Shown here piece by piece: positions 1 through 10,721 of a stretch of DNA of 64,000 nt (the stretch's first letter is position 1; every line of letters starts with the position of its first letter). The stretch is from the NCBI GenBank assembly GCA_965260995.1, contig CBDHCD010000003.1, positions 2,170,001 through 2,234,000 on the forward strand, read 5' to 3'. This DNA comes from JBBROS01 sp965260995 (GTDB lineage: Bacteria; Pseudomonadota; Alphaproteobacteria; Acetobacterales; Acetobacteraceae). The notes below the pieces were generated by a model. That model did not search any database, was not told where the DNA came from, and was given only the letters and a program-made list of their open reading frames with translations. Made by a program: the position numbers and the translations under genes.

Positions 1-138
1 CGGGCGCATGTTGGCGAAGCAGGTGACGTCGACGCCGGCGCCTTGGCTGAGCAGGCCGGCCAGGATGTGGCGCGCGTAGTGGCCGACGCCGGTCAGCGGC
101 GGGGAGAGCAAGGCCTCGACGTTGTAGAGAACCTTCAC
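1..138 (-). CDS. Glycosyltransferase, N-terminus only (runs off window)
   Basis: A reading frame on the minus strand begins at GTG (138-136) and runs off the left edge, giving 46 residues. It starts MKVLYNVEAL and continues with PPLTGVGHYARHILAGL, typical of the donor-fold start of GT4 (GT-B) glycosyltransferases, where the glycine-rich TGVG segment lies just after the first strand. It follows secA with a 43-base gap on the same strand. No ATG lies in frame upstream and the ribosome site is weak, so the GTG start rests on resemblance to the family. Sugar specificity cannot be told from this fragment. Confidence 0.7.
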   Translation of the reverse strand, partial: MKVLYNVEALLSPPLTGVGHYARHILAGLLSQGAGVDVTCFANMRP

Positions 139-181
139 GCCGGCGGCCGGCCAGTCCGCGCGAAGATCGGTCGTGACCGGC

Positions 182-2887
<2,706 letters not shown>

Positions 2888-3114
2888 CGAGGAGCCTTTG
2901 GATCGAGCTGCCGACGCGAGGGGCGCGCGGCGGTCTGGATGACGGCGGTCCCGCTCACATAGGAGTGTGGCCGGACCGGGTCAACGCAAGGCGCATTCGG
3001 GCGGGCGCGACGGCGGGGCTGGCGCGAGGGCGCGACCGTGCGGCCGCTTGCGCGCGCGGCCGAAGACGGCCTACCGTTGCTGACAAATGCTGACGTTCCG
3101 TTGGAGGCCGAGGC

Positions 3115-3783
3115 ATGACATTGTCCCGACGCAAGCCGTTTCACTGGGTGGGGTGCGCAGGCTTATTTGCAAGCCTGTTCGCGGTCCCGGCGGTCGCGGA
3201 GCCAATCACGTACAATTTCACCGGCATCGTTGATCAGACGGCCAACCGCGAGCCGCCGCCGAGTTCGCGGGTGCCGTTCTCGGTCGGGCAGCAGATCCCG
3301 ATCGTCATCACGGTCGAGTCGGCGTATCCAGATGTCGATCCGTCTCCCGAAGTCGGATACTACTTGGTCTTGTTCAACGGCGTCCCCACCAATCCGGTGC
3401 TGTCGGCGACGTTCGGCGGGCAGGATGCGCTCAGCTTCGTGTTCACCTCCGTGCGGATCGACGCCGGCAATTCGATCAGGTTCAATTCGGCGTCGCCGCA
3501 GATCGCCAGCGGCTTCGACCTCGTGCTGTCCGGGGCGGCAGCGGGCGCGATCCCGACCGACCGGTTCCCGGCGCGCCTTGACCCTGGGGCGTTCACGACC
3601 GCGACGTTCTCGCGCACGGTGTTGTTCAAGCCGACCGACACTGGCTTCTCGGGGCGGCTGCTCGCCGCGGAAGCACCCGCGCCGGTGCCTGCCCCGCCGT
3701 CGCTGCCGGTGTTCGTGGCCGGGCTGGTCGGGTTGCTCTCGGTTCGGGTGTGGAAAAGCGCGCCGAGGCTGATCCGAACGTGA
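3115..3783 (+). CDS. Secreted protein with PEP-CTERM/VPLPA-like sorting tail
   Basis: A 222-residue protein with a signal peptide (hydrophobic core WVGCAGLFASLFAVPAVA, cleavage probably near AVA-EP) and a C-terminal tail made of a proline-rich VPAPPSLP motif, a hydrophobic helix (VFVAGLVGLLSV) and a basic end (RVWKSAPRLIR). That three-part tail is the layout of exosortase-processed PEP-CTERM and VPLPA-CTERM proteins. The body is rich in Ser, Thr and small residues, as expected for an extracellular beta protein, and has no recognised catalytic motif. A good GGAGG lies before the ATG. No exosortase gene is in the window. The function beyond a likely envelope or matrix protein is unknown. Confidence 0.6.
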   Translation: MTLSRRKPFHWVGCAGLFASLFAVPAVAEPITYNFTGIVDQTANREPPPSSRVPFSVGQQIPIVITVESAYPDVDPSPEVGYYLVLFNGVPTNPVLSATFGGQDALSFVFTSVRIDAGNSIRFNSASPQIASGFDLVLSGAAAGAIPTDRFPARLDPGAFTTATFSRTVLFKPTDTGFSGRLLAAEAPAPVPAPPSLPVFVAGLVGLLSVRVWKSAPRLIRT

Positions 3784-3833
3784 GCCGGCGGCCAGGCCCG
3801 GCCCGGGACTGCCACCGCCGCGAGATGCGCCAG

Positions 3834-3863
3834 TCTTCGCCAAGTCGACGAATTTCATATAAT
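3834..3863 (+). promoter_or_regulatory. Possible sigma-70 promoter for the parvulin gene
   Basis: A perfect TATAAT (3858-3863) lies in a short AT-rich pocket of the 249-base gap before the parvulin gene, with a weak TTCGCC 16 bases upstream as possible -35. It would leave a leader of about 160 bases. The rest of the gap 3784-4032 shows nothing else clear. Confidence 0.3.
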
Positions 3864-4032
3864 CATGAGTAGAAGTTCAAAGTAGTTTGCAGCTTTGAGT
3901 TTAGCCGAGCGAGATCGGCACACGCATATACCGTTGGCATGACCGGCTCCTTGCCGCCGCGTTACGAGCAATCAACTTGTGACCTGGGGAGGCTTCGGGC
4001 AGTCTGAGCCATTCGACATCGAGGACTTCATC

Positions 4033-5013
4033 ATGCGTGGCACGACATTGCCGGCCTTCGTCGCGAGCCTTTCCCTCGCGATAACGCTGACCGCGGCGGC
4101 TCAGACCCCAGCTCCCGCGCCGGCCGCTCCCGCCGCCCCGCCCGCGTCCACGAGCGGCGGCGCAGCGTCGGCGGACCCGGTGGTGGCCAAGGTAGGCTCC
4201 GACGAGGTCCACGCCAGCGACGTCGCCGCCGCGGCGTCCGGGCTGCCGGAGCAGCTGCGCGCCATGCCGCCGCAGGTGCTCTACCCGATGCTGCTCGACC
4301 AGTTGATCGACCGGCAGGCCATCGTCATCGCCGCGCGAAAGGATGGGCTGCAGAAGGACCCGGCGGTCGAGAAGCAGATCGCCCGCGCGACCGATCTCGC
4401 GCTGCAGAACGCGCTGCTCAGCCGCGAGATCGGCCCGACGCTGAACGACGAGGCGATCAAGGCGCGTTACGAGGGCGACTTCGCCGGCAAGCCCGGGGCC
4501 GAGGAGGCCCACGCCGCCCATATCCTCGTGCCGACCGAGGCCAAGGCCAAGGAGATCATCCAGAAGCTCGCCAAGGGCGCCAGTTTCGAAACCCTGGCCA
4601 AGGAGAACAGCACCGACCCGAGCGCCAAGGGCAACGGCGGCGACCTCGGCTACTTCAAGAAGGGCGACATGCTGCCGGAGTTCTCCGAGGCCGCCTTCGC
4701 GCTCAAGCCCGGCCAGGTGACGCAGGCCCCGGTCAAGACGCAGTTCGGCTGGCACGTCATCAAGCTGCTGGACCTGCGCACCGCGCCGCCGCCGCCGCTC
4801 GACCAGGTGCGCGACCAGGTGCGCCAGTCGCTGATCCAGGAAGGGGTGGCGCGGGTGCTGACGCAAGCCAAGGCCGGGCTGGCGATCGAGAAGTTCAACC
4901 AGGACGGCACGCCGATGGCGGACCAGGGGACCAGTACGGACACCAATCAGCCGGGCGACGCCGCGCCGGGCGGCGCACCCGATGGCGCTCCGGGCGCGGC
5001 GCCGTCGAAGTAG
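4033..5013 (+). CDS. Periplasmic parvulin-type peptidyl-prolyl isomerase
   Basis: The 326-residue product begins with a signal peptide (MRGTTLPAFVASLSLAITLT, then AAAQ) and a Pro/Ala-rich linker. Next comes a SurA/PrsA-like N-terminal helical region and one parvulin domain at about 158-250: HAAHILVPTEAKAKEI, then GGDLGYFKKGDMLPEF and QFGWHVIKL. Such proteins fold or chaperone outer-membrane and secreted proteins in the periplasm. The ATG at 4033 is chosen because GAGGA sits just upstream and it places the signal peptide at the N-terminus; the frame is open further up (ATG-like start at 3979), which would hide it. argJ follows 7 bases after the stop. Confidence 0.9.
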   Translation: MRGTTLPAFVASLSLAITLTAAAQTPAPAPAAPAAPPASTSGGAASADPVVAKVGSDEVHASDVAAAASGLPEQLRAMPPQVLYPMLLDQLIDRQAIVIAARKDGLQKDPAVEKQIARATDLALQNALLSREIGPTLNDEAIKARYEGDFAGKPGAEEAHAAHILVPTEAKAKEIIQKLAKGASFETLAKENSTDPSAKGNGGDLGYFKKGDMLPEFSEAAFALKPGQVTQAPVKTQFGWHVIKLLDLRTAPPPPLDQVRDQVRQSLIQEGVARVLTQAKAGLAIEKFNQDGTPMADQGTSTDTNQPGDAAPGGAPDGAPGAAPSK

Positions 5014-5020
5014 CCCGGCG

Positions 5021-6253
5021 GTGGCGAGCCCGACCGTCTCCCCGCTCGCCGTCCCGCTGCCCGAGCTGCCGCCGCTGGCCGGCGTCAAGCTGGGCGCGGC
5101 GAAGGCCGGCATCCGCTACAAGGGCCGCACCGACCTCGTGATGCTGGAGATGCCGCCCGGCACCAGCGTCGCCGGGGTGTTCACCCGCAACAAGTGCCCC
5201 GGCGCGCCGATCGACTGGTGCCGCGACGGGGTGATCGGCGGCCGGGCGCGGGCGGTGGTGGTCAACGCGGGCAACGCCAACGTGTTCACGGGCCGGGCCG
5301 GGGCGGAGTCGGTGGAGGCGACGGCCCGCGCGGCCGCGACCCTGATCGGCTGCGGGCCGCACGAGGTGTTCGTCGCCAGCACCGGCGTCATCGGCGAGGC
5401 GCTGCCGCACGACAAGCTGATCGCCGCCCTGCCCTCCCTGCACGCCGGCCTGTCGCCCGACGCCTGGGAGGCGGCGGCGCGCGGCATCATGACGACCGAC
5501 ACCTTCCCCAAGGCCGCCACCCGCACGGCCAGCATCGGGGGGGCCGCGGTGCGGATCACCGGCATCGCCAAGGGCAGCGGCATGGTCGCGCCCGACATGG
5601 CGACGATGCTGTGCTTCATCGCCACCGACGCGCGCATCCCGGCCGTGCTGCTGCAGGACATGCTGTCGCGCGGGGTCAAGCGCAGCTTCAACTGCACGAC
5701 GGTCGACAGCGACACCTCGACCAGCGACACCGTTCTGCTGTTCGCCACCGGCCAAGCGGAGCATCCCCGCGTGCACAAGAGCGACGCCAAGATGCTGCGC
5801 CCGTTCCGCGACGCGCTCGACGGCCTGCTGCTCGACCTCGCGCTGCAGGTGGTGCGCGACGGCGAGGGCGCGCAGAAGCTGGTGCGGATCGACGTGACCG
5901 GGGCGGTGTCCAAGAAGTCGGCCAAGCGCGTGGCCATGGCGGTCGCCAACTCGCCGCTGGTCAAGACGGCCATCGCCGGCGAGGACGCGAACTGGGGCCG
6001 CATCGTCATGGCGGTGGGCAAGGCGGGCGAGCCGGCGGACCGCGACCAGCTCTCGGTCGGCGTTGGCGGCACCTGGATCGCGCGGGACGGGGAGGTGGCG
6101 CCGGGCTACGACGAAGCGCCGGTGGTCAAGCACATGAAGGGCCGCGAGATCGGCATCGCGGTCGACCTCGGCCTCGGCAAGGGCGAGGCGACCGCCTGGA
6201 CCTGCGACCTCACGCACGGCTACATCGACATCAACGGCAGCTACCGCAGTTGA
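5021..6253 (+). CDS. argJ: Bifunctional glutamate N-acetyltransferase / N-acetylglutamate synthase ArgJ
   Basis: ArgJ moves the acetyl group from N-acetylornithine to glutamate and can also acetylate glutamate from acetyl-CoA, giving the cyclic arginine pathway. The protein cleaves itself into alpha and beta chains; the site is visible in VAPDMATMLCF, with the nucleophile Thr at about 195. Other family blocks are FTRNKCPGAP near the start and GEDANWGRI. I use the GTG at 5021 (410 residues, normal family length), since the longer frame from 4982 overlaps the parvulin gene and adds a basic, unrelated leader. The GNAT-Nudix gene follows after 19 bases, probably in the same transcript. Confidence 0.95.
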   Translation: MASPTVSPLAVPLPELPPLAGVKLGAAKAGIRYKGRTDLVMLEMPPGTSVAGVFTRNKCPGAPIDWCRDGVIGGRARAVVVNAGNANVFTGRAGAESVEATARAAATLIGCGPHEVFVASTGVIGEALPHDKLIAALPSLHAGLSPDAWEAAARGIMTTDTFPKAATRTASIGGAAVRITGIAKGSGMVAPDMATMLCFIATDARIPAVLLQDMLSRGVKRSFNCTTVDSDTSTSDTVLLFATGQAEHPRVHKSDAKMLRPFRDALDGLLLDLALQVVRDGEGAQKLVRIDVTGAVSKKSAKRVAMAVANSPLVKTAIAGEDANWGRIVMAVGKAGEPADRDQLSVGVGGTWIARDGEVAPGYDEAPVVKHMKGREIGIAVDLGLGKGEATAWTCDLTHGYIDINGSYRS

Positions 6254-6272
6254 CGCCGCCGCGGGCCCGGGC

Positions 6273-7280
6273 GTGACGCTCAACCTGTCGGCGCGCAGCT
6301 TCGCGCCGATCACGACCGAGCGGCTGCTGCTGCGCCCGCTGCGCCCGCTCGACGCGGAGGCGCTGCACCGCCTGGTCAATGACTGGGCGGTGGTGCGCAA
6401 CCTGAGCCGGCTGCCCTTCCCCTACCCGCGCGAGCTGGCCGACGACTGGATCGCCTCCACGGCGCAGCAGATCGAGGCCGGGCGCGGCTACCACCTGGCG
6501 ATCACCGGGCAGGAGGACGGTTCGGAGCTGGTCGGCTGCATCGGGCTCCGGCTCGACCTCGCCCCCCGGGTCGGCAACCTGGGCTACTGGGTCGGGCGGC
6601 GGTTCTGGGGACATGGCGTCGCGTCCGAGGCGGCGGCGCGGCTGGCCCGCTGGGCGCTGGCCAACCTCGACCTCGACCGGCTGGAAGCGCACGCCGCCGC
6701 CGACAACCCGGCCTCCGCCGCCGTGCTGCGCCGCGCCGGGTTTCGCGAGACCGGGCAAGGCGAGGAAGCGTTCCTCGCCCGCGGTGGCCGGCACCCGGTG
6801 CTGACGTTCGCGGCCACGCGCGACGACCTGTTCCCGCCGGCCGAGGCCGAGGCGGCCCTTGCCCTCGCGCCCGCCGGCGGCAAGCCGCTGGTGCTGGTGT
6901 CGGCGTGCGGCCTGATCGACGCGGACGGCCGGGTGCTGCTGACCCGGCGGCCCGAGGGCAAGCCGATGGCCGGGCTTTGGGAGTTCCCCGGCGGCAAGGT
7001 CAATCCCGGCGAGACGCCCGAGGCGGCGCTGATCCGCGAGTTGCGCGAGGAGCTGGGCATCGACGTGGCCGAGAGCTGCCTCGCCGCCTTCGCCTTCGCC
7101 TCGCACGGCTACGAGACGTTCCACCTGCTGATGCCGCTCTACTTGTGCCGCCGCTGGGCCGGGCAGGCCGAGGGCCGCGAGGGCCAGGGATTGGCCTGGG
7201 TCGCGCCGCGGCGCTTGGCCGACTACCCGATGCCGGAGGCGGACAAGCCGCTGATCCCGCTGCTGCGCGACTTCCTTTAG
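6273..7280 (+). CDS. GNAT acetyltransferase fused to a Nudix (MutT-like) hydrolase
   Basis: 335 residues with two domains. Residues about 10-185 form a RimJ-type GNAT domain: ITTERLLLRPLRPLDAEAL at the start, GYWVGRRFWGHGVASEAA (acetyl-CoA loop) and NPASAAVLRRAGF. Residues about 200-330 are a Nudix hydrolase with a complete Nudix box at 240-263 (GGKVNPGETPEAALI, then RELREELGI), similar to MutT 8-oxo-dGTP diphosphatase, beside LLTRRPEGKPMAGLWEFPGG. The GTG start follows argJ closely. The MutT half probably cleans oxidised nucleotides; the GNAT substrate is unknown. The MutT gene commonly lies near argJ in related bacteria, so the fusion may simply join neighbours. Confidence 0.88.
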   Translation: MTLNLSARSFAPITTERLLLRPLRPLDAEALHRLVNDWAVVRNLSRLPFPYPRELADDWIASTAQQIEAGRGYHLAITGQEDGSELVGCIGLRLDLAPRVGNLGYWVGRRFWGHGVASEAAARLARWALANLDLDRLEAHAAADNPASAAVLRRAGFRETGQGEEAFLARGGRHPVLTFAATRDDLFPPAEAEAALALAPAGGKPLVLVSACGLIDADGRVLLTRRPEGKPMAGLWEFPGGKVNPGETPEAALIRELREELGIDVAESCLAAFAFASHGYETFHLLMPLYLCRRWAGQAEGREGQGLAWVAPRRLADYPMPEADKPLIPLLRDFL

Positions 7281-7291
7281 GAGACCACCGG

Positions 7292-8047
7292 TTGCCTAAC
7301 CCGACCGCCTGCCTGCTCGTGATCGGCAACGAGGTGCTGTCCGGCCGCACGCAGGACGCCAACATCAGGTTCCTCGCCGCCGGTCTGGGCTCCATCGGCA
7401 TCCCGGTGCGCGAGGTGCGGGTGATCCCGGACGTGGCCGAGACGATCATCGCCACCGTCAACGAGTGCCGCGCCCGCTTCGACCACGTGTTCACCACCGG
7501 CGGCATCGGCCCGACGCACGACGACATCACCAGCGAGTGCGTCGCCGCGGCGTTCGGCGTGCCCTGGGAGCCGCACCCGGAGGCGTGGGCCAGGCTCGAC
7601 CGCCACTTCAAGCCGGGCGAGTTCAACCCGGCGCGGCAGCGCATGGCGACCATGCCGCGCGGGGCCTCGCTGATCGACAACGCGGTGTCGATCGCGCCCG
7701 GCTTCACCATCGGCAACGTCCACGTCATGGCCGGGGTGCCGCGGATCATGCAGTCGATGTGGGCCACGCTCGCGCCCACCTTGCAAGGCGGGGTGCCGGT
7801 GCAGTCGCGCGCCGTCCACGTGTTCGGGCTGGGCGAGGGCGCGATCGCCGCCGGGCTGGGCGAGGTGCAGGCCGGGTTCCCGGACATCGACCTCGGCAGC
7901 TACCCGTTCTATCGGGGCGGCGGCAACGGTGTGGCGCTGGTCGCCAAGGGAACGGACCTGGCGGCGCTGGAGCGGTGCGTGGCGGATGTGGCGGCGTTGA
8001 TCCGCTCGCTCGGGGCCGATCCGGTGGCGGGCGAGCCGGCGGTTTAG
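7292..8047 (+). CDS. CinA-like molybdopterin-binding (MoaB/Mog fold) domain protein
   Basis: 251 residues with the MoCF/MoaB fold: CLLVIGNEVLSGRTQDAN at the start and FTTGGIGPTHDD as the ligand loop, as in the N-terminal domain of CinA. It lacks the C-terminal nicotinamide-nucleotide amidohydrolase domain, so it is the stand-alone type. In CinA proteins this domain has been linked to ADP-ribose pyrophosphatase activity; its role here is inferred only. The start is TTG at 7292, with GGAG overlapping the stop of the preceding gene. It probably ends the argJ-led transcript. Confidence 0.85.
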   Translation: MPNPTACLLVIGNEVLSGRTQDANIRFLAAGLGSIGIPVREVRVIPDVAETIIATVNECRARFDHVFTTGGIGPTHDDITSECVAAAFGVPWEPHPEAWARLDRHFKPGEFNPARQRMATMPRGASLIDNAVSIAPGFTIGNVHVMAGVPRIMQSMWATLAPTLQGGVPVQSRAVHVFGLGEGAIAAGLGEVQAGFPDIDLGSYPFYRGGGNGVALVAKGTDLAALERCVADVAALIRSLGADPVAGEPAV

Positions 8048-8094
8048 GCCGAACTGGGCCCGATCGCCCTCGATCTGGCCGCTCCGTTCACGCG

Positions 8095-8751
8095 CTAGAC
8101 CGGCCGGCGCGACACCACCAGGTCGTGTCGCACGCCGTGCCGCGCGCCCTCGAACGATGCATCGTCCCGTTCGGCGAAGACCTCGGTCCAGCCCCGCTCG
8201 CGCAACATGCGTTGCAGCAGCGTTTCCTCCAGCTTGACGTTCTTGACGGTGATGAGGATCTGCCAGCCGGGGATGCGCCGCAGCTTCGCCAGGATGTCGG
8301 CGACGGTTGGGCGGTCGAGGATGTGCTGGAACACCACCGAGTCGTAAACCACCGGCACGGTTTCCCGCCCGGCCACAGCGTCCAGGTCATCGTAGAGGGC
8401 ATCGTAGGCGCGGGCGGCGCTGGCCAGCGCCGGCGTCCTGAGGCGTGCGATCATCTCGGGAATGTCGAAGCCGACCAGCCGCGGGAAGAAGCGCCGCAAC
8501 AGGGGCGCGTTGCGCCCGAGGCCGCAGCCGAAGTCGAGCACCGTGGCCGGGGCTTCACCCGTTCTAGAAGTGGCGACGAGGGCGCTCAGGCACGCGGCGA
8601 AGGCCGGTGAAACGCGGTTGGGTGCCCACTCCGCCGCCCCGGTGATCGCGGCCCGGACCGCCTCGATCGAACCCTGCCGGGCGACCTCGGACCAGTCGGC
8701 GTAATCGTCCCAGATACGCCCCGGCATCCGGCCCGGCTCCCACGCTGCCAA
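8095..8751 (-). CDS. Class I SAM-dependent methyltransferase, substrate unknown
   Basis: 218 residues with motif I VLDFGCGLGRNAPLL at about 69-83, followed by an acidic strand end (LVGFDIPEMI), and VYDSVVFQHI in the motif IV region. These are the AdoMet-binding features of the Rossmann-fold methyltransferases. No substrate-specific motif is recognised. An alternative ATG at residue 9 is possible. The gene stands alone on the minus strand between the CinA-like gene and cysJ. Confidence 0.75.
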   Translation of the reverse strand: MAAWEPGRMPGRIWDDYADWSEVARQGSIEAVRAAITGAAEWAPNRVSPAFAACLSALVATSRTGEAPATVLDFGCGLGRNAPLLRRFFPRLVGFDIPEMIARLRTPALASAARAYDALYDDLDAVAGRETVPVVYDSVVFQHILDRPTVADILAKLRRIPGWQILITVKNVKLEETLLQRMLRERGWTEVFAERDDASFEGARHGVRHDLVVSRRPV

Positions 8752-8852
8752 GGAACACGGGTTCTTACGCCAGGCGGGCCGGGCTGGCCAGGCCGGCGGC
8801 GAAGGATATCATCCGCGCACCCCGCGCTGAGGGAGAATTTTTCTCTGTAGAA

Positions 8853-8880
8853 GGCGGCGAGGAGCATCGCCCGCCTTTTT
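8853..8880 (+). terminator. Hairpin followed by five T, upstream of cysJ
   Basis: GGCGGCGA (8853-8860) pairs with TCGCCCGCC (8867-8875, one bulged C) around a 6-base loop, then TTTTT at 8876-8880. This is the shape of an intrinsic terminator reading rightwards, 70 bases before cysJ. A small inverted repeat GAGAA-TTT-TTCTC lies just upstream (8833-8845). It could insulate cysJI or act as an attenuator; the sequence alone does not decide. Confidence 0.5.
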
Positions 8881-8950
8881 ACACGGCCCATCTTGCCCTG
8901 GGCGTAGGACAGCATTCTATCTAGCGTCCAAGACCACCTGGGATCACGCA

Positions 8951-10720
8951 ATGACCGCCGCTGCCCGCCTGCCCGACAACGCGCCGTTCGCGCCCGACGC
9001 CATCGTTCAGCTCAACGAGGTGATCGGCCGCTCGACGGCTAGCCAGCGCACGTGGCTCGCCGGCTTCCTGGCCGGGCTCGAAGCGGCGCACGGGGCGGGC
9101 GCAGTCGCCGCCGCGCCCGTGGTCAAGCCGAAGCTGACCATCCTGTTCGCCACCGAATCCGGCAACTCGGAGGCGCTCGCTCTCGGGGCCAAGCGCGACG
9201 CCGCCAAGCTCGGCTTCGCCGCCCGCGTGCTCGACGCCGCCGACGCCACCCCGGCCGCGCTCAAGGCCGCCGGCAACCTGCTGGTGATCGCGAGCACCTG
9301 GGGCGAGGGCGACGCGCCGCAGCGCGCGGCGTCGTTCACGAGCGCCCTGATGGCCGACGACGCGCCCCGCCTGGAGGGCCTGCGCTACGCCGTGCTGGCC
9401 CTGGGTGACCGCGCCTACGCCCAGTTCTGCGAAACCGGCCGCAGCATCGACCTGCGGCTCGAAGCGCTGGGCGCCGTCCGCGCCGCGCCGCGGGTGGAAT
9501 GCGATCTCGACTACGAGACGGTGGCGGCGGGCTGGCTCGCGACGACGCTGGCCGAGCTGCGCGGCCCCGACACCAAGGGCGGCCCCGAGAACGACAGCGT
9601 CATCCACGTCGATTTCGGCGCGCCCGCGGCGGGCGCGGTGTCGAAGGCCAACCCGTTCGAGGCCGAGATCACGGAACTGGTCAACCTCAACGGCAGCCGC
9701 TCGTCGAAGCAGACGTTCCACCTGGAACTCAACCTCGGCGCGTCCGGCCTCACCTACCAGCCCGGCGACGCGCTCGGCATCGTGCCGCGCAACGATCCGC
9801 GCCTGGTCGAGCAGGTGATGCAGGCGGCCGGCCTCGCGGACGACGACGGCCTGCGCGAGGCGCTGGCCACGAGGCACGACCTCAACACGCTGACCGGGCA
9901 CCTGATCGGCTCCCTCGCCGACGCCGCGGGGCACGCCGGGCTGCGGACGCTGGCCGACGACAAGGACGCGCTGTCGGCCTACCTGCCCGGGCGGCACGTT
10001 ATCGACCTGTTGCACGACCATCCGGTCCGGGTCTCGGCGGACCAGTTGAAGGCCGTCCTCCGCCCCCTGGCCCCCCGTCTCTACTCCATCGCCTCCAGCC
10101 AGCGCCTGACCGAGGACGAGGCGCACGTCCTGGTCGGCGCGGTCCGCTACGCCACCCATGGGCGGGACCGGGCCGGCGTCGCCTCCACCTGGCTCGCCGA
10201 CCGGCGCCGGGTCGGGGACACGCTGCCGGTCTACGTCAAGCCCAACCAGCATTTCCGCCTGCCCGCCGACCCGGCGACGCCGCTGATCATGATCGGGCCG
10301 GGCACCGGCGTCGCGCCGTTCCGCGCCTTTTTGCAGGACCGCGACGCCACCGAGGCGGGCGGCCGCACCTGGCTGTTCTGCGGCGACCGCAACTACACCC
10401 ACGACTTCCTGTATCAGCTCGAATGGCAGGACTACCTGGCCCGCGGCGTGCTGAGCCGGCTCGACGCCGCCTTCTCCCGCGACCAGGACGCCAAGCGCTA
10501 CGTGCAGCACGCCATGCTGGAACGGGGCGGCGAGCTGTACGCCTGGTTGCAGGACGGCGCCCGGATCTACGTCTGCGGCGACCAGTCGAGCATGGCGCGA
10601 GACGTCAACGCCGCGCTGGCGACCATCCTCGCCACCCACGGAAAGCTTTCCCCCGAGCGCGCCGAGGCCGAGCTTCAATCGCTCAAGGCCCAGGGCCGCT
10701 ACCTGCTGGATGTTTACTGA
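8951..10720 (+). CDS. cysJ: Sulfite reductase (NADPH) flavoprotein alpha subunit
   Basis: 589 residues. CysJ carries electrons from NADPH through FAD and FMN to the hemoprotein CysI for reduction of sulfite to sulfide. A flavodoxin domain starts at about residue 62 (LTILFATESGNSEAL), the FAD site is RLYSIASS at about 376, the NADPH loop is MIGPGTGVAPFRAFLQDR at about 447, and the chain ends in the usual aromatic GRYLLDVY. The N-terminal 55 residues are a short helical leader seen in this family. cysI begins one base after the stop, so the pair is translated from one message. Confidence 0.93.
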   Translation: MTAAARLPDNAPFAPDAIVQLNEVIGRSTASQRTWLAGFLAGLEAAHGAGAVAAAPVVKPKLTILFATESGNSEALALGAKRDAAKLGFAARVLDAADATPAALKAAGNLLVIASTWGEGDAPQRAASFTSALMADDAPRLEGLRYAVLALGDRAYAQFCETGRSIDLRLEALGAVRAAPRVECDLDYETVAAGWLATTLAELRGPDTKGGPENDSVIHVDFGAPAAGAVSKANPFEAEITELVNLNGSRSSKQTFHLELNLGASGLTYQPGDALGIVPRNDPRLVEQVMQAAGLADDDGLREALATRHDLNTLTGHLIGSLADAAGHAGLRTLADDKDALSAYLPGRHVIDLLHDHPVRVSADQLKAVLRPLAPRLYSIASSQRLTEDEAHVLVGAVRYATHGRDRAGVASTWLADRRRVGDTLPVYVKPNQHFRLPADPATPLIMIGPGTGVAPFRAFLQDRDATEAGGRTWLFCGDRNYTHDFLYQLEWQDYLARGVLSRLDAAFSRDQDAKRYVQHAMLERGGELYAWLQDGARIYVCGDQSSMARDVNAALATILATHGKLSPERAEAELQSLKAQGRYLLDVY

Positions 10721-10721
10721 C

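Noticed and set aside
4982..5020. Upstream start for argJ at 4982
   Set aside because: Overlaps the parvulin gene by 32 bases and adds a basic leader not seen in ArgJ; GTG 5021 is better.
8586..8951. 121-residue minus-strand frame in the cysJ leader
   Set aside because: Overlaps the methyltransferase gene and becomes Arg/Pro-rich there; the short N-terminal part looks plausible but has no support.
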